From Pseudacidovorax intermedius (lineage in GTDB: Bacteria; Pseudomonadota; Gammaproteobacteria; Burkholderiales; Burkholderiaceae_C), in NCBI RefSeq assembly GCF_003350475.1, contig NZ_QQAV01000002.1:186001-250000 (forward strand): a stretch of 64,000 bases of DNA, read 5' to 3'. Position 1 is the first letter of the stretch. Each line of letters opens with the position of its first letter. The position numbers were made by a program, and so were the translations under genes. Of this stretch, positions 58,028 through 64,000 are shown piece by piece. The notes under the pieces were generated by a model. That model was not told the DNA's origin, searched no databases, and saw only the letters and a list, made by a program, of their open reading frames with translations.

Positions 58028-58054
58028 GCGGCGCTCTCGTGCAGGCGGCGCTGC

Positions 58055-59410
58055 TCAGCGATGCGCCGCGTCGAACTGCAGCACCGCGCGCACGCCGCGG
58101 CCGTCGGCGCGCGGTCCCAGCTGCAGTTCCAGCCCGTGCAGCTGGGCGATGCGCCGCACGATCGACACGCCCAGGCCGCTGCCCACCTCGTGGTGGCCTT
58201 CGGGCCGGTAGAAGCGCTCGCCCATGCGCGCGAGCTGACCGGCGGACAGCGGCGGCCCGTCGTTCTCCACCTCCAGCTGCTCGCGGCCGATGCGCAGCAG
58301 CACGCTGCTGCCCTCGGGCGCATAGCGCACGGCGTTGTCCAGCAGGTTGCGCACCAGCACTGTCATCAGGTGACCATCGCCCAGCAGCGGCATCGGGTGC
58401 GTGCCGGTGGGCGGCCATTCGCAGCCCAGGTCGATGCGGCGGCGCTCGGCCAGGGGCAGGCAGTCGCTCATGGCCTGCTCGACGATGGGCGGCCAGTCGA
58501 TCTCGGCATCCAGCGAAGGCAGCACGCCCGATTCCACGCGCGACAGCGACAGCATCTGCGTCACCAGCCGCTCCATGCGGCGCAGGCCGGCGCTGAGTTT
58601 TTCCTCCGCCTGCCGGCGCTCGGCCGGGGTGCCGGCATGGCGCACCACGTCCCACTGCGCGGCCAGCACGGCCAGTGGGGTTCGCAGTTCGTGCGCGGCG
58701 TCGGCGGTGAAGCGGCGTTCGCGCACCAGCAACTGCTCGATGCGCTGGAACAGGCCGTTCATCGCCACCAGCAGGGGCTTGAGCTCGGCCGGCGCGCGGG
58801 CGCTCGGCACGGGTCGCAGGTCCTGCGCGTCGCGGTGCGCGAGTTCGCTGGTCAGCCGGCGCATCGGTGTCAGGGCGGCACGCACCGCCCAGGCCATCAC
58901 GGCCAGCAGCACCGGCAGCACCAGCAGCCAGGGCACGACCTGCGTGACCGTCAGGCCATAGACGAGCTCGTCGCGTTCGTAGGCACCCTGGCCCGCCGCC
59001 ACCAGCCACTGGCCGTCGACTGAGCGCATGTAGTAGATGCGCCAGGGCCGACCGTCCACCTCGTCATCGATGAAGCCTTGGGCGTCGGCGCGGAAGTTCA
59101 GATCCACGCCCTCCCGGTCGGACAGGGCCAGCTTGCCGTCGGCCGACCAGACGGCGATCGCCAGGTCGCGCACATCGGAGTCGCCCGCGTCGGGCGCCCC
59201 TTCCCTGGGTGCGGGCGGCAGCGTGGCCGATGCGCCGGGATAGCCATGGCCCAACGTGGCCTGCACCTGCCGCGCGAGGCGCACGAGTTCGGTGTCGAAC
59301 ATCTCGTTGACCTCGTGGCGGGCCCGCTGGGTCGAGAAGTACAGCGCCAGGCCCCACACCAGCGGCGCGCAGATCAGCAGGTACAGCAGCAGGCGGCGCT
59401 GCAGGCTCAT
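58055..59410 (-). CDS. QseC-like sensor histidine kinase
   Basis: A 451-residue membrane kinase. Helices lie at about 5-25 and 155-180 and flank a periplasmic sensor. A HAMP-like linker follows, then the H-box FTADAAHELRTPLAVLAAQW (His near 240), N-box LVRNLLDNAVRYAPEGSS, and G-boxes VENDGPPL and GSGLGVSIVRRI. It should autophosphorylate and pass phosphate to the regulator 25 bases upstream. The TPR gene converges on its 3' end with 27 bases between. Start chosen at ATG 59410 before the first helix. Confidence 0.92.
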   Translation of the reverse strand: MSLQRRLLLYLLICAPLVWGLALYFSTQRARHEVNEMFDTELVRLARQVQATLGHGYPGASATLPPAPREGAPDAGDSDVRDLAIAVWSADGKLALSDREGVDLNFRADAQGFIDDEVDGRPWRIYYMRSVDGQWLVAAGQGAYERDELVYGLTVTQVVPWLLVLPVLLAVMAWAVRAALTPMRRLTSELAHRDAQDLRPVPSARAPAELKPLLVAMNGLFQRIEQLLVRERRFTADAAHELRTPLAVLAAQWDVVRHAGTPAERRQAEEKLSAGLRRMERLVTQMLSLSRVESGVLPSLDAEIDWPPIVEQAMSDCLPLAERRRIDLGCEWPPTGTHPMPLLGDGHLMTVLVRNLLDNAVRYAPEGSSVLLRIGREQLEVENDGPPLSAGQLARMGERFYRPEGHHEVGSGLGVSIVRRIAQLHGLELQLGPRADGRGVRAVLQFDAAHR

Positions 59411-59435
59411 GCGGGACTTCCGTGCTGCATGGGGC

Positions 59436-60110
59436 TCAGGACGATGCCTCGCCCGTGCCCAGTGCGTAGCCCACGCCGCGCACCGTGCGCACGATGGCCG
59501 GGTCGATCTTGCGGCGGAGGTGGTGGATGTGGACTTCGAGCGAATTGCCCTCCGGCTCGCCACCGCTCCAGTCGTAGAGCTTTTCGAGCAGCGTGGACTT
59601 GGACAGCACGCGCTGCGGCTGGCTCAGGAAGATCTCCAGCAGTGCCAGCTCGCGGCCGGTGAGCTCCACACGCGCGCCGCGCCAGTGCACGAGTTTGCTG
59701 GCCGGGTCATAGCTGAGCTGGCCGTGCTGCCACACCGCCTGCGCATGGCCGGCGGTGCGCCGCACCAGGGCGCGCAGGCGCGCGGCCAGTTCGTCGATGG
59801 TGATGGGCTTGATCAGGTAGTCGTCGGCGCCGGCGTCCAGGCCGTCGATGCGCTGCTCGACGCCGTCGCGCGCCGTCAGCACGAGGATCGGCAGCACGCG
59901 GCCGGCCTGCCGCCAGCGCCGTAGCCAGCTCATGCCATCGCCGCCCGGCAGCCCCAGATCGAGCACCACGGCGTCGAAGGGGGCGCCGGCCAGGGCGGCA
60001 TCTGCCTGCGTCCCGTCGCGGAACCAGTCCACCGCATGGCCGCGCTGCCGCAGGCCCTGGGCGAGGGCGTCGCCCAGCAGGGTGTCGTCTTCCACGATCA
60101 TGAGGCGCAT
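59436..60110 (-). CDS. QseB/PmrA-like OmpR-family response regulator
   Basis: A 224-residue two-domain regulator. The receiver has acidic MIVEDDTLLG, phospho-Asp in AVVLDLGLPGGDG (about 51), Thr in LVLTARDG and Lys in DYLIKPI. The C-terminal winged helix ends LEVHIHHLRRKIDPAIVRTVRGVGYAL. It is cotranscribed with the kinase. Regulators of this branch bind repeats of the CTTAAT type, and such a box precedes the neighbouring cluster at 53418. Start at ATG 60110; the frame extends upstream without family match. Confidence 0.95.
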   Translation of the reverse strand: MRLMIVEDDTLLGDALAQGLRQRGHAVDWFRDGTQADAALAGAPFDAVVLDLGLPGGDGMSWLRRWRQAGRVLPILVLTARDGVEQRIDGLDAGADDYLIKPITIDELAARLRALVRRTAGHAQAVWQHGQLSYDPASKLVHWRGARVELTGRELALLEIFLSQPQRVLSKSTLLEKLYDWSGGEPEGNSLEVHIHHLRRKIDPAIVRTVRGVGYALGTGEASS

Positions 60111-60236
60111 GGCAGGCGGCGACGGGGGCAGGGTGGCAGGCCAATCCCCGCGAGGGAGGCCGGCCTGCAGCGCCTGCAGTTGCCGAGAGTGGTTCAGGTG
60201 GCAGTCAGGATATCGCACCCTGCCTCGCGCAAAAGA

Positions 60237-60268
60237 AAAAGGGACCCCGTTTGCACGGGGTCCCTTTT
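60237..60268 (-). terminator. Strong intrinsic terminator after tRNA-Met
   Basis: A perfect 13-base stem AAAAGGGACCCCG / CGGGGTCCCTTTT with a 6-base loop. On the minus strand it runs into TTTTTCTTTT. It lies 7 bases beyond the tRNA 3' end and insulates the tRNA from the regulator gene. Confidence 0.93.
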
Positions 60269-60275
60269 GAGGTTT

Positions 60276-60352
60276 TGGTGGCGCTTCACGGACTCGAACC
60301 GCGGACCTGTGGATTATGATTCCATCGCTCTAACCGACTGAGCTAAAGCGCC
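60276..60352 (-). tRNA. tRNA-Met (anticodon CAT)
   Basis: A 77-base cloverleaf with encoded CCA. The acceptor is GGCGCTT with AAGCGCC, the D-arm GCTC/GAGC, the anticodon loop ATCATAA giving CAT, and the T-arm CGCGG-TTCGAGT-CCGTG. It is the elongator form because it lacks the initiator's 1:72 mismatch and GGG/CCC anticodon stem. The top pair of the anticodon stem (27:43) is A-C. A lysidine-modified tRNA-Ile2 also has CAT in the gene and cannot be fully excluded. Confidence 0.95.
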
Positions 60353-60404
60353 GAAGCCAGCGATTATAGGGGGCAAAAATCGGCGGGCGCAAGCCCCCTT
60401 GCCG

Positions 60405-61184
60405 TCATTGGTTCTTGAACTCTGCCTTGCGCTTGTTCAGGAAGGCATCCATGCCTTCCTTCTGGTCGGCCGTGGCGAAGAGGGCGTGGAACAGGCGGCG
60501 CTCGAACATCACGCCGTCCGACAGCGAGCCTTCGAAGGCGCGGTTGACCGACTCCTTGGCGGCCATCACCGCGATCTGCGAGAAGTCGGCGATGGTCAGC
60601 GCCGCGCCCAGGGCCTCGTCCATCAGCTTGTCGTAGGGCACCACGCGGCTGACCAGGCCAGCGCGCTCGGCCTCTGCGGCGTCCATCATGCGGCCGGTCA
60701 GGGCCATGTCCATGGCCTTGGCCTTGCCGACGGCGCGCGGCAGGCGCTGGGTGCCGCCGGCACCGGGAATCACGCCCAGCTTGATCTCGGGCTGGCCGAA
60801 CCGGGCGTTGTCGGCCGCGATGATGAAGTCGCACATCATGGCCAGTTCGCAGCCGCCGCCCAGGGCGAAACCGCTGACGGCGGCGATCACCGGCTTGCGG
60901 ATGGAGCGCACCGACTCCCAGTTGCGGGTGATGTAGTCGCCCTTGTAGGTGTCGACGAAGGTGTACTTGGCCATCAGCGCGATGTCGGCGCCCGCCGCGA
61001 AGGCGCGCTCGCTGCCGGTGATGATCATGCAGCCGATGGCCTCGTCGGCATCGAAGGCCTTGAGCGCGGCGCCCAGCTCGTCCATGAGCGCATCGTTGAG
61101 CGCGTTGAGGGCCTTGGGGCGGTTGAGCGTGACGATGCCGACCTTGCCGGCTTCGACGCGCACTTCGATGTTCTCGTAGCTCAC
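60405..61184 (-). CDS. Enoyl-CoA hydratase (crotonase family)
   Basis: A 259-residue crotonase. Oxyanion-hole blocks are [11 protein letters not shown] near 62 and [19 protein letters not shown] near 100-118. One catalytic Glu is in [20 protein letters not shown]. The second catalytic position (AMDMALTG) is Asp where the classical enzyme has Glu164, so activity may be tuned. It probably hydrates enoyl-CoA in fatty-acid oxidation. It follows the tRNA gene in reverse orientation with no operon partners. Confidence 0.93.
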   Translation of the reverse strand: MSYENIEVRVEAGKVGIVTLNRPKALNALNDALMDELGAALKAFDADEAIGCMIITGSERAFAAGADIALMAKYTFVDTYKGDYITRNWESVRSIRKPVIAAVSGFALGGGCELAMMCDFIIAADNARFGQPEIKLGVIPGAGGTQRLPRAVGKAKAMDMALTGRMMDAAEAERAGLVSRVVPYDKLMDEALGAALTIADFSQIAVMAAKESVNRAFEGSLSDGVMFERRLFHALFATADQKEGMDAFLNKRKAEFKNQ

Positions 61185-61316
61185 GGGGGTCTCCTGGAAT
61201 GAACGGACAGGGCGGGCCGGCGAGGCCCTCGCGCACTATACCGACGGCCACCCGGCCGACGTGGTGGGCGGCTGTCCGCCCGGAGACGTCGATGCCGTCA
61301 GGCGACCGGCCGCCGC

Positions 61317-63200
61317 TCAGCCCTGAAGCCAGCGCTTGAGCAGCTCGGCGTCGCTGCCGGCCAGGCGCCAGGTGCGCGCGTCGCCCGACGGCCAGGCCAG
61401 CGGCAGGCGCAACAGTCGGCGGTCGCGGGCCACCAGGGCCACGCATTTCCTGGCGGCGCCGAGGTACAGCGGGATGTCGTCGAGCTTGCCGATGCGCCAG
61501 CCTTCCGCGGCCTTGGCGCCGTGGGTGGCGGTCTCGACGGCCAGCCATTCGTCGCCGGCGGCGAAGCCGGCCTTCTCGGCCGCGCCGCCGCGCAGCACCA
61601 TCTTGACCTTGACGGTGCCGCCGCTCTCGTCGACCCGCAGCCCCAGGGCCTGCGCCAGCTGCGCCGGGTCGTCGTGGATGGCCACGCCGTGCGCCGGCAG
61701 CAGGTCGCGCAGCGGCAGTTCAGCTGTGCCATTCGCCCACCGCGACAGCTCGTTCGTGTACGCCCGGCCGCCGACATGGGCCAGCGTCGCGGCAATCGCG
61801 GCCTCGTCGATGGGTCCGCCCTCGCTTGTGCGCCACAGCTCGCGCATCACCGCATCCAGCGAGCCCTGGCCCTCGCGCCGCAGCGTCAGGTCAAGGCACA
61901 GCGCCACCAGCGCGCCCTTGGTGTAGTAGCTCACCGTGGTGTTGGGCGTCTGCTCGTCGGGGCGGTAGTAGCGGATCCAGGCGTCGAAACTGGCCTCGGC
62001 CACCGACTGCACGGCGGCGCCGGGCGTCTGCTGCACCTGGTTGACGGTCTTGTTCAGCAGCTTGAGGTAGGTGGCGTCGTCGATGCAGCCGGCGCGGCGC
62101 AGCAGCAGGTCGTCGTAGTAGCTGGTGAAGCCTTCGAAGAACCACAGCAGCCGCGTGTAGTTCTCGCGCGTGTAGTCGTAGCGGGCGAACTCCGCCGGCC
62201 GCAGGCGCTTGACGTTCCAGGTGTGGAAGTACTCGTGGCTGATCAGGCCCAGCAGCGTGGTGTAGCCCTCGGGTTGCCGCGCGGCGCCCCGGCGCGGCAG
62301 GTCGCGGCGGGTGCAGATCAGCGCGGTGCTGTGCCGGTGCTCCAGGCCGCCGTAGCCGTCGTCGGTGGCGTTGAGCATGAAGACATAGCGGTCGTGGGGG
62401 GCGGGGTGCTGGGTGGCAGCGCGGGCCTTGGCGGGGCGCTTCGCCTTGGCAGAGGCCGTTGGCCCCTCACCCTGCCTCTCCCCAGGGGGGAGAGGAGGAA
62501 GACCGGGGTCGTCCTGATGCCAGAAGCGCATCTGCGTCTCGCAGATGGCGCGGGTGTCGGCGATCAGCTTGTCGCCATCGAAGGAGGGCGGGGCGCCGGC
62601 CACCACGAAGCGGTGCGGCACGCCCAGCACGTCGAACTCGGCGCTCCAGAAGGCGCCCATCTCGACCGGGCTGTCGGCCACCTCGTCGTAGTTGGCGGCC
62701 TGGTAGGTGCCGAAGCCGCGGCGGTCGGTCTTGAGCGGGCGCAGCGCGGTGGCCAGCTGCCAGGGCGCCTCGCCCTCGGGCAGGGCGGGCGGCACGATCT
62801 CGATCTGGCAGGGCGATCCGTCCTGGCCGTCCACGCGCAGGCACAGGCTGGTGCCGTTGAAGAAGCCGCGGGTCCGGTCGAGCCACGCGGTGCGCACCGA
62901 GTTGTCGAAGGCGCAGACCTGGTAGCGCAGCGTGAGCGGCTGCCCCGCCTTGGCGGCGATGCGCCAGCTGGCCTTGTCCAACTGCGTCACGGCCACGGCG
63001 CGCCGGCCTTGCGTGGCTCTGGGCGCGCCCTGCAGGTTGCGCGCGAATTCACGCACCAGGTAGCTGCCCGGGATCCACACCGGCAGCGAGACGACCTGGT
63101 CCGCCGCGGGCTCGTCGATGGTGAGGGTGACCTCGTACAGGTGGGCGTTCAGGTCCGCCACCGCGATGCGGTAGCGCAGGCCGGCCGGGGCGCCGGCCAT
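61317..63200 (-). CDS. M61-family glycyl aminopeptidase-like metallopeptidase with PDZ domain
   Basis: A 627-residue zinc peptidase. The N-terminal beta domain (LRYRIAVADLNAHLYEVTLT) is followed by the HExxH site in LISHEYFHTWNVKRLRP and the third ligand Glu in LLWFFEGFTSYYDD. The C-terminal PDZ domain includes VLRGGAAEKAGFAAGDEWLAV. A stretch near residues 236-266 (LPPGERQGEGPTASAKAKR...) is an in-frame insert encoded by an intergenic-type repeat. There is no signal peptide. The ATG overlaps the dsbC stop by one base (TGATG). Confidence 0.92.
   Translation of the reverse strand: MAGAPAGLRYRIAVADLNAHLYEVTLTIDEPAADQVVSLPVWIPGSYLVREFARNLQGAPRATQGRRAVAVTQLDKASWRIAAKAGQPLTLRYQVCAFDNSVRTAWLDRTRGFFNGTSLCLRVDGQDGSPCQIEIVPPALPEGEAPWQLATALRPLKTDRRGFGTYQAANYDEVADSPVEMGAFWSAEFDVLGVPHRFVVAGAPPSFDGDKLIADTRAICETQMRFWHQDDPGLPPLPPGERQGEGPTASAKAKRPAKARAATQHPAPHDRYVFMLNATDDGYGGLEHRHSTALICTRRDLPRRGAARQPEGYTTLLGLISHEYFHTWNVKRLRPAEFARYDYTRENYTRLLWFFEGFTSYYDDLLLRRAGCIDDATYLKLLNKTVNQVQQTPGAAVQSVAEASFDAWIRYYRPDEQTPNTTVSYYTKGALVALCLDLTLRREGQGSLDAVMRELWRTSEGGPIDEAAIAATLAHVGGRAYTNELSRWANGTAELPLRDLLPAHGVAIHDDPAQLAQALGLRVDESGGTVKVKMVLRGGAAEKAGFAAGDEWLAVETATHGAKAAEGWRIGKLDDIPLYLGAARKCVALVARDRRLLRLPLAWPSGDARTWRLAGSDAELLKRWLQG
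62461..62495 (-). repeat. Short palindromic repeat, copy 1, inside the M61 gene
   Basis: CCTCTCCCCCCTGGGGAGAGG on the minus strand (split here as CCTCTCCCC and GGGGAGAGG arms) is followed by CAGGGTGAGGGGCC. It matches the copy at 63919-63953 over almost its whole length. It is translated in frame as PLPPGERQGEGP. Confidence 0.78.
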
Positions 63201-63901
63201 CAGTTGCTCGTGGCCGAGAGTTGCTGCTCCACCTGCGCGGCCGGCACGGCGCCGGGGGTGCGCGTGCCGTTGGCGAACAGCAGGGTGGGCGTACCCGTGA
63301 TGTTGTACTTGCGGCCGAACTCGACGTTGCGCTTGAGCGCCTGCGTGTCGCATTCGCCCGTGGCGGGCTTTACGCCGTCCATCATCCAGTCGCTCCAGAC
63401 CTTGGCCTTGTCCTTGGAGCACCAGATGTCGCGCGACTTCACGGCCGAATCCGGACCCAGCACCGGGTACAGGAAGAGGTGGATCGTCACGTTGTCCACC
63501 TTGCGCAGCTCGCGCTCGAACTGCTTGCAGTAGCCGCAGTTCGGATCTTCGAAGATGGCCAGCTTGCGCTTGCCGTTGCCGCGCACGATCTTGATGGCGT
63601 CCTGCACCGGCAGCTTGTCGAAGTCGACGGCGGTGAGCTTGTCCACGCGCTCCTCGGTGAGGTTGCGGCGGTTCTTCACGTCGATCAGGTGGCCCTGGAT
63701 CAGGAAGTTGCCCTGCTCGTCGGTGTAGTACAGGTCGAAGCCCTGCCGCACTTCCCACAGGCCGGGCATGGCGGCCTTGCGCACCTCGTCGATCTGCGCG
63801 AGCTGCGGAAAGCTGGCGCCGAGGTTCTTGCGGATCTCGGCTTCGCCGGCATGGGCGGTGGCCAGCGCGGCAGCGAGGAGGAGGGGGGCGAAGTACTTCA
63901 T
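63200..63901 (-). CDS. dsbC: Thiol:disulfide interchange protein DsbC
   Basis: A 233-residue periplasmic disulfide isomerase. The signal peptide MKYFAPLLLAAALATAHAG is cut near residue 19. An N-terminal dimerisation domain follows (LYYTDEQGNFLIQGHLIDVKN region). The thioredoxin domain has the active site CGYC in FEDPNCGYCKQFER, a second Cys pair (IWCSKDKA, TGECDT) and the cis-Pro in ITGTPTLLFANG. It should shuffle wrong disulfides of secreted proteins, kept reduced by DsbD. It overlaps the M61 gene by one base. Confidence 0.95.
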   Translation of the reverse strand: MKYFAPLLLAAALATAHAGEAEIRKNLGASFPQLAQIDEVRKAAMPGLWEVRQGFDLYYTDEQGNFLIQGHLIDVKNRRNLTEERVDKLTAVDFDKLPVQDAIKIVRGNGKRKLAIFEDPNCGYCKQFERELRKVDNVTIHLFLYPVLGPDSAVKSRDIWCSKDKAKVWSDWMMDGVKPATGECDTQALKRNVEFGRKYNITGTPTLLFANGTRTPGAVPAAQVEQQLSATSN

Positions 63902-63918
63902 GGTGCGAGGGTGTTGCG

Positions 63919-63953
63919 CCTCTCCCCGCCGGGGAGAGGTCGGGTGAGGGGCC
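63919..63953 (+). repeat. Short palindromic repeat, copy 2, upstream of dsbC
   Basis: CCTCTCCCC-GCC-GGGGAGAGG followed by TCGGGTGAGGGGCC. The arms form a perfect 8- to 9-base hairpin. It is the same element as the copy inside the M61 gene 1.4 kb away and lies just before the dsbC start, where it could affect the dsbC leader. Confidence 0.78.
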
Positions 63954-64000
63954 TGGGCTTGTGCAGCACCAGGAACGATGGGGAGGCCCAAGGCCCTCAC

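Overview
The window reads as chromosomal DNA of a high-GC betaproteobacterium of the order Burkholderiales, most likely family Comamonadaceae. This rests on the gene order (rplM-rpsI-erpA, anmK, M23 peptidase, tyrS, dtd), on the large number of Bug and NMT1-type solute receptors, on CDS spacing and codon use, and on the short palindromic repeats typical of that family. No phage, plasmid, transposase, rRNA or CRISPR array is visible. Genes are densely packed, and many neighbours overlap by 1 to 4 bases.

Layout. 1-8959 (minus strand): a class I cellulose operon, bcsD-bcsP-bcsQ-bcsA-bcsB-bcsZ-bcsC, whose last gene runs off the window. 8960-9569: an unusual AT-rich, palindrome-containing leader. 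9570-12862: a small secreted protein, a DoxX membrane protein, and a divergent pair made of a CRP-like regulator and a membrane [2Fe-2S]-cyclase fusion. 12873-16866: an SAH riboswitch followed by ahcY, tlyA, metF and rlpA, mainly the activated-methyl cycle. 16918-29696: housekeeping genes (rlmJ, rplM, rpsI, erpA, an MFS exporter, anmK, M23 peptidase, tyrS, an OmpA/FecR pair, a CDF transporter, dtd, ybeY, phoH, ruvA).

29839-35699 (minus strand): a tightly coupled six-gene membrane-lipid cassette that matches E. coli ynbA, ynbC, ynbD and ynbB, plus a PlsC-type acyltransferase and an unknown membrane protein. It sits between ruvA and ruvB. 35809-41488: ruvB, dmeF, an LpxH-like hydrolase, prfC and a HAD phosphatase. 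41494-51137: a TetR-controlled catabolic operon (epimerase, GNAT, DHDPS-family lyase, ABC importer, enolase-superfamily enzyme) with a divergent aldehyde dehydrogenase. The operon has a clear promoter whose -35 overlaps an inverted repeat.

51350-60110: a Bug receptor, an outer-membrane barrel protein, then a five-gene cluster (thermostable-hemolysin family, ANL ligase, haem-oxygenase-like diiron protein, SDR, TPR) converging on a QseC/QseB-like two-component system. A near-perfect PmrA/QseB-type box lies just ahead of the cluster. 60237-63953: tRNA-Met, an enoyl-CoA hydratase, an M61 peptidase carrying a repeat-derived insert, and dsbC.

The two most promising incompletely described systems are the ynb-type lipid cassette and the two-component-linked ligase/diiron-oxidase cluster. 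Next come the redox-cyclase/CRP pair and the palindromic leader of the cellulose operon. All functional calls come from reading translated sequence and recalled family knowledge; no database search was run.
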